From: Shinella yambaruensis
GTDB lineage: Bacteria; Pseudomonadota; Alphaproteobacteria; Rhizobiales; Rhizobiaceae
Assembly (NCBI RefSeq): GCF_022899355.1
Contig: NZ_JALJCK010000003.1
Location: 496,001 to 560,000, forward strand
Direction: 5' to 3'
DNA: 64,000 nucleotides
The translations under genes were made by a program, and so were the position numbers. Under the pieces are notes generated by a model. The model was not told the DNA's origin and ran no database searches. It saw only the letters and a list, made by a program, of their open reading frames with translations. This document shows positions 49,759 through 58,805 of the stretch, one piece after another. Each line of letters opens with the position of its first letter. The stretch's first letter is position 1.

Positions 49759-51414
49759 ATGCCGTTGCAGGACATGCGACAAAAGCGCGAGGCAAACCAG
49801 ACCGGGGCTGCGCTGCACATGGGCGACGTGATCAAACTCGAAAGTCACCTCGAACAACCGGAGGCGTCCGAGACGCCCGTCGAGCGCCGGCGCCGCAGCG
49901 GCGGGCGCAGCGCAGAGCGCATCCGCCGGCCGACGGCCACCTCCAGATACCTCAATCTCGTTAACACGACGGCTTCCTCCACGGTGCTTTCCGAGGATGC
50001 GCTGGAGGCCGTGCATCAGGCATCGCTCACCATCCTCGAAGAGATCGGCATGGACATCATCCTGCCGGAGGCGCGCGAGCGCATGAAGGCGGCCGGCGCC
50101 GAGGTGACGCCCGGCACGGACCGCGTGCGCTTCGACCGCGGGCTCATCCTGGACATGATGGCCTCCGTCCCGCCCGCCTTCACGATGCATGCGCGCAATC
50201 CCCTGCGCAATGTCGAGATCGGCGGCAACAACCTCGTCTTCGCGCAGGTTGCCTCCGCCCCCTTCGTCGCCGACCGCGACGGCGGCCGGCGCGCCGGCAA
50301 CCAGGAGGATTTCCGCAAGCTGGTGAAGCTCGCCCAGTCCTACGACGTCATCCACACGACGGGCGGCTATCCGGTCGAGCCGGTCGACATCCACGCCTCC
50401 GTCCGCCATCTCGACTGCCTGTCGGACCTGGTGACGCTGACCGACAAGGTGTTCCACGTCTATTCGCTCGGTAGGCAGCGCAATCTCGACGGCATCGAGA
50501 TCGCCCGCATCGGCCGCGGCATCTCGATGGAGCAGATGGAGCGCGAGCCCTCGCTCTTCACCATCATCAACACCTCCTCGCCGCTGCGGCTCGACGGGCC
50601 GATGCTGCAGGGCATCATCGAGATGTCGTCGCGGGGTCAGGTCGTGGTGGTGACGCCCTTCACGCTAGCCGGCGCCATGGCGCCGGTGACGATCGCGGGC
50701 GCCGTCGTGCAGCAGAATGCCGAGGCGCTGGCCGGCATCGCCTTCACGCAGATGGTGCGGCGCGGCGCGCCGGTCATGTATGGCGGCTTCACCTCCAATG
50801 TCGACATGAAGACGGGCGCGCCCGCCTTCGGCACGCCGGAATACATGAAGGCGGTGATCGCCGGCGGCCAGCTCGCCCGCAAGTACAACATCCCCTATCG
50901 CACCTCGAACACCAATGCCTCCAACACGCTGGATGCACAGGCCGCCTATGAATCCGCCTTTTCCCTCTGGGCGCTGACGCAGGGCGGCGGCAACTTCATC
51001 ATGCATTCGGCCGGCTGGAGCGAGGGCGGCCTGACGGCCTCCTTCGAGAAGTTCATCCTCGACGTGGACATGCTGCAGATGGTGGCCGAATATCTGGCGC
51101 CGCTCGATGTCAGCCCGGACGCGCTGGGCATTGAGGCCGTGCGGGACGTCGGCCCGGGCGGCCACTTCTTCGGCACGCCGCACACGCTCGCCCGCTACGA
51201 GACGGCGTTCTACGCCCCGATCCTCTCGGACTGGCGCAATTTCGAGACATGGACGGAAGCCGGCCGGCCGACCACCTACGATCATGCCAACCGGGTCTTC
51301 AAGGAAAAGCTCAACGCCTACGAGAAGCCGCCGCTCGACCCGGCGATCGAGGACGAACTGGAAGCGTTCGTCGCCAAGCGCAAGGAAGAGGGCGGCGTTC
51401 CCACGGATTTCTAA
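49759..51414 (+). CDS. MttB-family (trimethylamine methyltransferase-like) protein, non-pyrrolysine
   Basis: 551 residues from the ATG at 49759; ATG codons at 49774 and 49819 are possible because no start has an ideal ribosome site, and the first 50 residues are low-complexity and charged (VERRRRSGGRSAERIRR). The body is a TIM barrel with the MttB pattern (SASLTILEEIGMDIILPEARERMKAAGAEV..., NTDMKTGAPAFGTPEYMKAV, GGGNFIMHSAGWSEGGLTASFEKFILDVDML). No in-frame amber, so no pyrrolysine. Relatives such as MtgB transfer a methyl from glycine betaine to a corrinoid protein; no corrinoid protein is encoded nearby. Betaine or another methylamine as substrate is inferred. Confidence 0.85.
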   Translation: MPLQDMRQKREANQTGAALHMGDVIKLESHLEQPEASETPVERRRRSGGRSAERIRRPTATSRYLNLVNTTASSTVLSEDALEAVHQASLTILEEIGMDIILPEARERMKAAGAEVTPGTDRVRFDRGLILDMMASVPPAFTMHARNPLRNVEIGGNNLVFAQVASAPFVADRDGGRRAGNQEDFRKLVKLAQSYDVIHTTGGYPVEPVDIHASVRHLDCLSDLVTLTDKVFHVYSLGRQRNLDGIEIARIGRGISMEQMEREPSLFTIINTSSPLRLDGPMLQGIIEMSSRGQVVVVTPFTLAGAMAPVTIAGAVVQQNAEALAGIAFTQMVRRGAPVMYGGFTSNVDMKTGAPAFGTPEYMKAVIAGGQLARKYNIPYRTSNTNASNTLDAQAAYESAFSLWALTQGGGNFIMHSAGWSEGGLTASFEKFILDVDMLQMVAEYLAPLDVSPDALGIEAVRDVGPGGHFFGTPHTLARYETAFYAPILSDWRNFETWTEAGRPTTYDHANRVFKEKLNAYEKPPLDPAIEDELEAFVAKRKEEGGVPTDF

Positions 51415-51432
51415 GGGTTTTCTCCTACGACC

Positions 51433-51885
51433 TCAGGCATCGAACATGATGGAGCGGACGGAGGAGATCAGCTTCTCCGTCGGCAGGTTGGAAAAGTTCT
51501 TGTCGATCTCGGCCATGGTCAGCGTGCGCGACTTGTCGGAGAGCTTGTTGCGCAGGTCGCCGAGCGTCTGCGGCGCGGCGCAGACCACGAGCCGATCGAA
51601 GGCGCCTTCGGCGGCGTAGTCGTCGATGCGGCCGGCGACTTCCGCTGTGAACTTCAACTGTTCCTCCCGCACGGGATCGCTCGAATATTCCATGGCGGAA
51701 CGGCCAGGACCGACCGAGGAATGGCTGCGGCCGGGCTTGTCGGCCATGATGTCCTGCGCCTTCTTCGGCTCCCAGCGAAAGACCTCCTGCTCCGGGCTCT
51801 GCTGGCCATCCTTCAACAGGTTCACCCCTTTGAGCAGGCGGGCCTGGTTGCCGTCAGCGGCGAGAATCCAAGTCGTAGCGGTCAT
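51433..51885 (-). CDS. host attachment family protein (baeRF-like)
   Basis: 150 residues. N-terminal TTWILAADGNQARLLKG, then AADYAAEGAFDRLVVCAAPQTLGDLRNKLS and the C-terminal DKNFSNLPTEKLISSVRSIM, the pattern of the family annotated as required for attachment to host cells (from Agrobacterium AtsE). The fold is eRF1-domain-like, so a ribosome- or RNA-linked role is possible. No signal peptide, hence cytoplasmic. Convergent with the MttB-like gene. Confidence 0.88.
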   Translation of the reverse strand: MTATTWILAADGNQARLLKGVNLLKDGQQSPEQEVFRWEPKKAQDIMADKPGRSHSSVGPGRSAMEYSSDPVREEQLKFTAEVAGRIDDYAAEGAFDRLVVCAAPQTLGDLRNKLSDKSRTLTMAEIDKNFSNLPTEKLISSVRSIMFDA

Positions 51886-52098
51886 GTTTCACTCCCGTAG
51901 CGAGGTTCATGGACAGGCAGACGAATCCGCCCTGCGCAACATCCAACAGGATTGTGGCAGGATGCGCGTTGATCCAACGCAACGGCCGGGCGCATGTTCC
52001 GGGTGGCATCGATAACGAACCTGTTGGAAAGCGGTGTCCGTCCCCTATCCCCGCGCCGCCATGGTTCGCTAGGGTACGGCAAAGGACAGGAGAACCCC

Positions 52099-53199
52099 GT
52101 GGCCGAACCGCTGAAGAACCTGCTGCATCCCGGACTGGTGAAGGAGATGGCGGAGCACGTCTCCCGGGCCGCGCCGGATTTCGACGCGGACCGCTTCACG
52201 CGGCTTGCCACGGACGGCATGGCGGCGCTGGAGCTGATGCAGCGCGCCGAACGGATCAAGGACGCGCTGGTGCAGACGCTGCCCGCCGACTATGCGGCCG
52301 CTGCAAAAATCCTTCGAAGGGCACTGCCGCAGGAGGAGGGCCCGGGGCTTTCCGGCTGGGCCCTGCTGCCGGTCAACCAGTTCGTCGCGCAACAGGGCCT
52401 GCAGCATTTCGACCTGTCGCTCGCCCTCCTCAAGGCATTGACGCCGCATTTCACGGCGGAATTCGGCATCCGCCGCTTCATCCATGCCGAGCAGGACCGG
52501 GCGCTTGCGGAAATCTCGGGCTGGACGACCGATCCCGATCATCACGTCCGCCGGCTTGCCAGCGAAGGCACCCGCCCGCGCCTGCCCTGGGCGATGCGCC
52601 TGCCGGCGCTGGTCAGGAACCCGGCCCCGGTCCTGCCGATCCTTGTTGCGCTCCTCGACGATCCGGAAGACTATGTGCGCCGCTCCGTCGCCAACAGTCT
52701 CAACGACATCGCCAAGGACCATCCGGCCCTCGTCGCCGATTTCGTCGAGCGGCACATCGAGGGCGCCTCCGCCGAGCGCCGGCAGTTGCTGCGCCATGCC
52801 TCGCGCACGCTCCTGAAGAAGGGTGATGCGAAGGCGCTCGCCAATTTCGGCTTTGTGGCGGCCAGGGGCATCGGCGCGGCCCTCACCCTTGCTGCCCCCG
52901 CTATCGTCTTCGGCGACAAGCTCGGCTTTTCCATCGTGGTGACGAACGCGGATGCGGCGCCACAGCGGCTGATGATCGACTATGCGATCCACCATGTGAA
53001 GGCGAACGGCACACTGGCGCCCAAGGTCTTCAAGTGGAAGCAGCTCGACCTGTCGGCCGGCGCCAGCCAGACGATCGGGAAGGATCATGCGATCCGGGCG
53101 ATCACCACGCGGCGCTACTATCCCGGAAAACACCGCATCGAGATCCTGATCAACGGCACGGTCTGCGCCGCGGCCGACTTCGACCTGCACATGGCGTAG
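52099..53199 (+). CDS. AlkC-type DNA alkylation repair glycosylase
   Basis: 366 residues from a GTG at 52099 with AGGAGA five bases upstream; the longer ATG frame from 51994 is unsupported. HEAT-like helical repeats fill residues 1-260, including DPDHHVRRLASEGTRPRLPWA (about 152-172) with the AlkC/AlkD motif and YVRRSVANSLNDIAKDHP. The last 100 residues form an Ig-like beta domain (FGDKLGFSIVVTNADAAPQRLMIDYAIHHVKANG), as in the AlkC-alpha subgroup. Removes N3-methyl-type bases from DNA. No adaptive-response operon nearby. Confidence 0.88.
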   Translation: MAEPLKNLLHPGLVKEMAEHVSRAAPDFDADRFTRLATDGMAALELMQRAERIKDALVQTLPADYAAAAKILRRALPQEEGPGLSGWALLPVNQFVAQQGLQHFDLSLALLKALTPHFTAEFGIRRFIHAEQDRALAEISGWTTDPDHHVRRLASEGTRPRLPWAMRLPALVRNPAPVLPILVALLDDPEDYVRRSVANSLNDIAKDHPALVADFVERHIEGASAERRQLLRHASRTLLKKGDAKALANFGFVAARGIGAALTLAAPAIVFGDKLGFSIVVTNADAAPQRLMIDYAIHHVKANGTLAPKVFKWKQLDLSAGASQTIGKDHAIRAITTRRYYPGKHRIEILINGTVCAAADFDLHMA

Positions 53200-53555
53200 G
53201 GGCAACTCTTTTCGCACCTGCGAAAACTAAGGCTTGACTTTTCACCACAAAACAACGACATGAGCCGCAGCGTCGCCCTTCGGCCGCCGCGTGAGCGAGC
53301 CTGAGATTTCCCCGCAACGGGATACGAAGAAGGACAAGCGCAAGAGAACGATCCGCCTCCCATTTGCGGATGACTGCGCAGACGACTGCCAACCAACCCA
53401 CAAGTTCCCAATTCACGCGGGGTTCTTGACGCCAGACGAAACCGGAAGCGCATGGTGCGGTTCCGGCCCGAAGCAGTTCAAGCAAAAGCGTGACGCGATC
53501 TTGCCTCCGGAACTGCGGTCGGGACAGTCGCCTGGCGCCCCGAAAGGTATCAGAC
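53200..53555. other. 356-bp intergenic leader of rhlE-like helicase gene
   Basis: No convincing gene; a GTG-initiated frame (53291-53623) overlaps the helicase start and has no family features. The region begins with an A-rich stretch and TTGACTTTTC near 53234 that could be a -35 box, so most of it would be an untranslated leader. Long leaders are common before DEAD-box helicase genes, where they mediate cold or autoregulatory control; I see no defined hairpin set here. Confidence 0.5.
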
Positions 53556-54986
53556 TTGACCACGTTCCACGACCTCGGCCTCTCGAAGACCATCGTCGCC
53601 ACGCTCTCCGCCCTCGGCTTTGAAAAGGCAACGCCGATCCAGGAAAAGGCCATCCCGCTCGTCCTCGAAGGCAGCGACCTGATCGGCCTTGCCCAGACCG
53701 GCACCGGCAAGACGGCCGCCTTCGGCCTGCCGATGATCGAAAAGCTTCTCGCCGAGGCCCGTCGCCCCGACCCGCGCAACATCCGCGCCCTCATCCTCGC
53801 CCCGACCCGCGAACTGGTGAACCAGATCGCCGACAACCTGCGCGACTTCGTGAAGAAGACGCCGCTGCGCGTCGTCACCGTCGTCGGCGGCGCCTCCATC
53901 AACAAGCAGTCGGAAATGCTCTCGCGCGGCACCGACATTCTCGTCGCCACCCCCGGCCGCCTGCTCGACCTTGTCGCCCGCAAGGCCGTGACGCTGACGC
54001 AGGCCCGCTACCTCGTGCTCGACGAGGCCGACCAGATGCTCGACCTCGGCTTCATCCACGACCTGCGCAAGATCTCCAAGCTCGTGCCGAAGAACCGCCA
54101 GACGCTGCTCTTCTCGGCCACCATGCCCAAGCTGATCGCCGAGCTTGCCGGCGAATACCTCGTCAACCCGAAGAAGGTCGAGGTCACCCCGCCCGGCAAG
54201 GCTGCCGACAAGGTGGAGCAGTACGTGCACTTCGTGCCCGGCAAGGACCAGAAGACGCAGATCCTCAAGCAGACACTCACCGCCAATCCGGATGGCCTGT
54301 CGCTCGTCTTCTCGCGCACCAAGCATGGTGCGGAAAAGCTGATGAAGCATCTCGACCATATCGGCTTCAAGGCCGCCTCCATCCACGGCAACAAGAGCCA
54401 GGGCCAGCGCGAGCGCGCCCTCAAGGCCTTCCGTGACGGCGAGATCCGCGTGCTGGTCGCCACCGACGTCGCCGCCCGCGGCATCGACATCCCGGGCGTC
54501 ACCCACGTCTACAACTACGACCTGCCGGAAGTGCCGGACGCCTATGTCCACCGCATCGGCCGCACGGCCCGCAACGGCCGCGACGGCATCGCCATCGCCT
54601 TCTGCGCGCCGGACGAAGCGCATCTCCTGCGCGACATCGAGAAGCTGATGGGCATCAAGATCACGGTCGCCAGCGGCGAGGCCCCGGCCATCGTGACGGC
54701 CGGCCCCGGCGGCAAGTCGCGCAAGGGCCGCAACAATGGCGGCGGCCAGCGTTCCGGCAACGGCCGCGCCGCCCAGCGCCCGCAGCGCAAGCCCTTCGGC
54801 GATGGCACGCAGGCCGCTTCCGAGGGCGGCGCCCCGGCTGCCGGCAAGCGCGCCCATGGCGGCCGCCCACAGCAGAAGCAGGGCGAGCGCCAGAACCGCA
54901 ACCACGGTGGCGGCAACGGCCAGGGCCGCCCGAACCACCACGGCAAGCCGCGCCGGCCGGAAGGCCAGCGCCGCGAGCAGGCGTAA
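53556..54986 (+). CDS. rhlE: DEAD-box RNA helicase, RhlE type
   Basis: 476 residues from a TTG at 53556 (AAAGG nine bases upstream), giving the usual LTTFHDLGLSKTI beginning. ATP-dependent RNA unwinding in ribosome assembly or mRNA decay. All motifs present: Q motif near FEKATPIQEKAI, AQTGTGKT (45-52), PTRELVNQI, VLDEADQMLDLGF (DEAD), FSATM, and HRIGRTARNGRDG (motif VI). The C-terminal 100 residues are Gly, Arg, Asn, Gln and His rich, an RNA-binding tail with little predicted structure. Ends at the terminator at 55011. Confidence 0.94.
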   Translation: MTTFHDLGLSKTIVATLSALGFEKATPIQEKAIPLVLEGSDLIGLAQTGTGKTAAFGLPMIEKLLAEARRPDPRNIRALILAPTRELVNQIADNLRDFVKKTPLRVVTVVGGASINKQSEMLSRGTDILVATPGRLLDLVARKAVTLTQARYLVLDEADQMLDLGFIHDLRKISKLVPKNRQTLLFSATMPKLIAELAGEYLVNPKKVEVTPPGKAADKVEQYVHFVPGKDQKTQILKQTLTANPDGLSLVFSRTKHGAEKLMKHLDHIGFKAASIHGNKSQGQRERALKAFRDGEIRVLVATDVAARGIDIPGVTHVYNYDLPEVPDAYVHRIGRTARNGRDGIAIAFCAPDEAHLLRDIEKLMGIKITVASGEAPAIVTAGPGGKSRKGRNNGGGQRSGNGRAAQRPQRKPFGDGTQAASEGGAPAAGKRAHGGRPQQKQGERQNRNHGGGNGQGRPNHHGKPRRPEGQRREQA

Positions 54987-55010
54987 GCAGGTTGATCAGA
55001 AGATGAGCAA

Positions 55011-55035
55011 ACGGCGGGCTTCGGCCCGCCGTTTT
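55011..55035 (+). terminator. rho-independent terminator of rhlE
   Basis: Nine-base perfect stem ACGGCGGGC/GCCCGCCGT on a TTCG loop, then TTTT, 24 bp after the helicase stop. Confidence 0.93.
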
Positions 55036-55065
55036 CGTTTGGGCCAACCACCGGCGTCGCGGTGT

Positions 55066-55213
55066 CGCGTGGATCCTCGGGTCAAGCCCGAGGATGACGA
55101 AAGAAGAGAGGTTTGCAGGCTCAAGGCAACGAGGCCGCATACCGCACGGTTTGACGAGCGGGCAGCCTCACCCCCCTCCGTCGTCCTCGACCTCCGAGCC
55201 GAGGATCCACGCG
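55066..55213. repeat. inverted pair of palindromic repeats
   Basis: CGCGTGGATCCTCGG (55066-55080) and its exact complement CCGAGGATCCACGCG (55199-55213) face each other 118 bp apart. The first copy forms TCCTCGGG-TCAAG-CCCGAGGA (55074-55094), the same hairpin core as in the repeat at 7000-7077. It lies just after the rhlE terminator and reaches within nine bases of the EamA stop. Confidence 0.82.
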
Positions 55214-55221
55214 ACCGCCAC

Positions 55222-56106
55222 CTACTCCGCCGGCGCGACATCCTTGCGGTTGGTGAGATAGACCCCGATAACGACGATCACCGTGCCGAGGATCATCGGC
55301 ACCGTCAATTCCTCGCCGAAGACGGCGGCGGCCTGGAGGGCGGCGATCGGCGGCACGAGGTAGATGAGGGAGGCCGCGCGGGAAACCTGGCCGCGACGGA
55401 TGAGGTAGAGCAGCAGCAGGACCGCCCCCATGGAGATGCCGAGCACCGACCAGGCGAGCAGCGCGACGAAGGCCAAGCCGACATCGACATGCAGGCTTTC
55501 CAGGCAAAGCGCGAAAGGCACGGTGACGATGAGCGCCCCGACATATTGCAGCGTCGCGATGGCCCGGATGTCGCCGGCCTGGAGGTGCTGCTTCTGGTAG
55601 ATCGTGCCGTAGGTGACGGCGGCCATGCCGAGCATGTTGACGACGATGGCGAAGGCCGGGATTGCCGCGGCCCCCTGGCCGAAGAATTTCGGCAGCACCG
55701 CCAGCAGCACGCCGAGGAAGCCGAGACAGAGGCCGGCCTTCTGCGTCGGGCTCAGCCGCTCGCCGATGAAGAAGGGGGCGGCCAGCGCCGTCATCAGCGG
55801 CTGGAGCGCCGCGATGATGGAGGAGAGCGCCGCCGGCACGCCCTCGCCGATCGCCCACCAAACCGCCCCGAGGTAGAGGCCGTGCAGGAAGGCGCCGGAG
55901 ACGAAGGCATGCGCGATCGTGCGCCGGTCGCGCGGCCAGGCGACGCCGGACGCAAGGCACAGGCCGGCGAACAGAATGGCGGCGGCGGCATAGCGGATGC
56001 TCAGAAACGTCAGCGGCTCGGAGACGATGGCGCCGAACTTCGCGACGACCCAGCCGGTCGACCAGAGCAGGACGAAGATGGCCGGAGCCAGGCGATCGAG
56101 GGACAT
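55222..56106 (-). CDS. EamA/DMT-family transporter
   Basis: 294 residues from the ATG at 56106 with GGAAG. Ten membrane helices in two five-helix halves, the RhaT/EamA layout. First helix PAIFVLLWSTGWVVAKFGAIV; AALQPLMTALAAPFFIGERLSPTQKAGLCLGFLGVLLAV is the repeat-1 end, typical, and the last half ends VPMILGTVIVVIGVYLTNRK. Exports a small metabolite or amino acid; substrate unknown. Confidence 0.88.
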   Translation of the reverse strand: MSLDRLAPAIFVLLWSTGWVVAKFGAIVSEPLTFLSIRYAAAAILFAGLCLASGVAWPRDRRTIAHAFVSGAFLHGLYLGAVWWAIGEGVPAALSSIIAALQPLMTALAAPFFIGERLSPTQKAGLCLGFLGVLLAVLPKFFGQGAAAIPAFAIVVNMLGMAAVTYGTIYQKQHLQAGDIRAIATLQYVGALIVTVPFALCLESLHVDVGLAFVALLAWSVLGISMGAVLLLLYLIRRGQVSRAASLIYLVPPIAALQAAAVFGEELTVPMILGTVIVVIGVYLTNRKDVAPAE

Positions 56107-56422
56107 GGGACTTCCGGCGAAAGGACAATCGGTGCGCGAGCGATAGGCGCCGCCTCCGCGATGGTCAAAGGAATTTCCTTGATGATTAGGTTCAACGAAA
56201 GATCGGGCGGAACGGCTTTTCGGCATCTGCCCATGTTTTCGGCAGGACCGGCCCCGGCAGCGTCCCGCGGATCGGCACGGCGCGGGCAGCGGCATGTTTC
56301 CCTTGCAGAAAAAACCGTCTTGCCGGCCGGTTTAGCCGCCTTCAAAGCGGTGTGAGAATTCTTTCCTGCTAATTGAGCATGGTTCTTGCATTGCCCGGGA
56401 TGTTGTACTCAAATGGCGAGAA
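56107..56422. other. 316-bp divergent intergenic region
   Basis: Lies between the EamA gene and the ATP-grasp gene. Apart from the EamA promoter candidate I see no gene or conserved RNA; AAACCG...CGGTTT near 56320 is a short inverted repeat. Promoters for the plus-strand operon must lie in the AT-richer stretch near 56350-56420. Confidence 0.4.
56140..56168 (-). promoter_or_regulatory. candidate promoter of EamA gene
   Basis: Minus strand TTGACC (56168-56163), 17 bp, TATCGC (56145-56140). Predicted start leaves a leader of about 27 bases to the ATG. Confidence 0.45.
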
Positions 56423-57847
56423 ATGGGGAACACGCCTTTGGCATTTGATGAAATGATGAATGCGGACCAAGGTCCGCGGCAGCCATACGAAAACTACCAT
56501 GACTGGTACGAAGGACAGGATCGGGCTCGCCTGATCGCCAAATCCAGGGACGCCGAGAACCTCTTTCGAAAGACCGGCATCACCTTCGCGGTCTACGGAC
56601 ACGAGGACAGTTCCGAGAAACTCATCCCCTTCGACATCATCCCCCGCATCATTTCCGGCCGAGAATGGCGCAGGCTCGCCCAGGGCATCGAACAGCGGGT
56701 CATCGCCCTCAACGCCTTCCTCGACGACATCTACCACAAGCAGGAGATCATCAAGGCCGGCCGCGTGCCGCGCGAACTGATCGAGCGCAACGAAGCCTTC
56801 CTGCCGCAGATGATCGGCTTCAAGCCGCCGGGCGGCGTCTATACCCACATCGTCGGCACCGATATCGTGCGCACCGGCGAAGACCAGTTCTACGTGCTTG
56901 AGGACAATGCCCGCACCCCATCCGGTGTCAGCTACATGCTGGAGAACCGGGAAACCATGATGCAGATGTTCCCGGAGCTGTTCCACATCAACAAGGTGCG
57001 GCCGGTCGAGGACTATCCGAAGCTCCTGCGCCAGAGCCTCGCCTCGCTCGCCCCGCCCGGCTGTTCGGGCAAGCCGCGTGTCGCGGTGCTGACCCCCGGC
57101 ATCTTCAACTCGGCCTATTATGAACACGCCTTCCTCGCCGACATGATGGGCGTGGAACTGGTCGAGGGCTCGGACCTGCGCGTCGTCGACGGCAAGGTGA
57201 AGATGCGCACCACCCGCGGCTACGAGGCGATCGACGTGCTCTACCGCCGCGTCGACGACGATTTCCTCGATCCCCTCACCTTCCGGCCGGATTCCGCCCT
57301 TGGCATTCCCGGCATCATGGATGTCTACAAGGCCGGCAACATCACCATCGCCAACGCCCCCGGCACCGGCATTTCCGACGACAAGGCGATCTATTCCTAC
57401 ATGCCCGAGATCGTCGAGTTCTATACGGGCCGCAAGGCGATGCTTGAGAACGTGCCGACCTGGCGCTGCTCGGAAGAGGACAGCCTGAAATACGTGCTCG
57501 AGCACCTGAGCGAACTGGTGGTGAAGGAGGTGCATGGCTCGGGCGGCTACGGCATGCTCGTCGGCCCCACCGCCTCGAAGAAGGAGTGCGCGGCCTTCGC
57601 CGAAAAGCTGAAGGCCCGGCCGGCGAACTATATCGCCCAGCCGACGCTGTCGCTCTCCACAGTCCCGATCCTTGTCAACAAGGGCATCGCGCCGCGGCAC
57701 GTCGACCTCCGGCCCTATGTGCTCGTTTCCGACAAGGTGCAGATCATTCCCGGCGGGCTCACCCGCGTGGCGCTGAAGGAAGGCTCGCTGGTGGTCAACT
57801 CCAGCCAGGGCGGCGGCACGAAGGACACCTGGGTACTGGAGGACTGA
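56423..57847 (+). CDS. circularly permuted ATP-grasp type 2 protein
   Basis: 474 residues from the ATG at 56423; a TTG at 56438 would give the MAFDEM opening usual in the family and has GGGGAA before it, so it is a real alternative. Predicted ligase that joins an amino or peptide group with ATP. Features: GITFAVYGHEDSSEKLIPFDIIPRIISGREW near 52-82, LNAFLDDIYHKQEIIKAG near 97, YVLEDNARTPSGVSYMLENR (ATP/Mg site) near 158-177, and VVKEVHGSGGYGMLVGP near 371. First gene of an operon with an alpha-E protein and a transglutaminase. No product is established. Confidence 0.9.
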   Translation: MGNTPLAFDEMMNADQGPRQPYENYHDWYEGQDRARLIAKSRDAENLFRKTGITFAVYGHEDSSEKLIPFDIIPRIISGREWRRLAQGIEQRVIALNAFLDDIYHKQEIIKAGRVPRELIERNEAFLPQMIGFKPPGGVYTHIVGTDIVRTGEDQFYVLEDNARTPSGVSYMLENRETMMQMFPELFHINKVRPVEDYPKLLRQSLASLAPPGCSGKPRVAVLTPGIFNSAYYEHAFLADMMGVELVEGSDLRVVDGKVKMRTTRGYEAIDVLYRRVDDDFLDPLTFRPDSALGIPGIMDVYKAGNITIANAPGTGISDDKAIYSYMPEIVEFYTGRKAMLENVPTWRCSEEDSLKYVLEHLSELVVKEVHGSGGYGMLVGPTASKKECAAFAEKLKARPANYIAQPTLSLSTVPILVNKGIAPRHVDLRPYVLVSDKVQIIPGGLTRVALKEGSLVVNSSQGGGTKDTWVLED

Positions 57848-57851
57848 GCCG

Positions 57852-58793
57852 ATGCTGGGACGAACTGCAAACGGCCTCTACTGGATGTTCCGCTATATCG
57901 AGCGGGGCGAGAACATCGCCCGCCTCATCGATGCGGGCCTGCGCATGGCGCTGACGCGCACCGGCTCCTCCGACGAGGACTGGGACGGCGTCCTGCAAAG
58001 CGCCGGCGTGCGCGAGGATTTCGACACCGTGCACGGCAAGCTGACGAGCGCCGACGCGATCGACTACCTCCTGCGCGACCGCTCGAACCCGTCGAGCGTG
58101 ATGTCCTGCATCGAATCGGCGCGCAACAACGCCCGCATGGTGCGCACGGCGCTGACCCGGGAGACCTGGGAAGCCACCAACGAGTGCTGGATCGAGTTCA
58201 AGGACATGCTCGCCAAGCGCGTCCGTCCGGCGGAAATGCCGGAGGTGATCGACGCGATCAAGCGGCGCACCGGCCTCATCCGCGGCGCCTTCCACGGCAC
58301 CATGCTGCGCGACGACATCTATAATTTCTCGCGCATCGGCACCTTCATCGAGCGGGCGGACAACACCGCGCGTATCCTCGACGTCAAATATTACGTTCTC
58401 CTGCCGGCGATCGCGAAGGTCGGCTCCTCGCTCGACAACATGCAATGGGAATCGATCCTGCGCTCGGTCTCCGCGCACCGCTCCTACAGCTGGGTCTATG
58501 ACGGCGACTATTCCTCGACCAACATTTCCGACTTCCTGATCCTCAACGACCGCATGCCGCGCTCGCTCGCCTACAGCTACGACAAGATCGTCAGCAATCT
58601 CGGCTATCTCGCAAAGCTCTACGGCGACAACCACGCGGCGCACGAAACGGCCTCCGCCACGCTGATGCTGCTGAGAAGCCGCACCATCGACGACATCATG
58701 GAACAGGGGCTCCATGAGTTCATCGAAGAGTTCATCGTGCACAACAACCGCCTCGGAGAGGAAATCTCCGAAGGCTACCGCTTCTATCGATAG
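57852..58793 (+). CDS. alpha-E domain protein (DUF403)
   Basis: 313 residues; four bases after the ATP-grasp stop. Entirely helical. The N-terminal LGRTANGLYWMFRYIERGENIARLIDAGLRMAL (2-34) with Glu17 and Arg18 is the hallmark of the alpha-E family, and SIESARNNARMVRTALTRETWEA and FSRIGTFIERADNTARILDVKY repeat its Glu-rich helices. Always found with ATP-grasp and transglutaminase partners; presumed to work in the same peptide-forming or -processing reaction. Cytoplasmic. Confidence 0.93.
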   Translation: MLGRTANGLYWMFRYIERGENIARLIDAGLRMALTRTGSSDEDWDGVLQSAGVREDFDTVHGKLTSADAIDYLLRDRSNPSSVMSCIESARNNARMVRTALTRETWEATNECWIEFKDMLAKRVRPAEMPEVIDAIKRRTGLIRGAFHGTMLRDDIYNFSRIGTFIERADNTARILDVKYYVLLPAIAKVGSSLDNMQWESILRSVSAHRSYSWVYDGDYSSTNISDFLILNDRMPRSLAYSYDKIVSNLGYLAKLYGDNHAAHETASATLMLLRSRTIDDIMEQGLHEFIEEFIVHNNRLGEEISEGYRFYR

Positions 58794-58805
58794 GGCTGGC
58801 GAGCG

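Noticed and set aside
53291-53623. 110-residue GTG frame in the rhlE leader
   Set aside because: Overlaps the helicase start, has no family features and no ribosome site of note.
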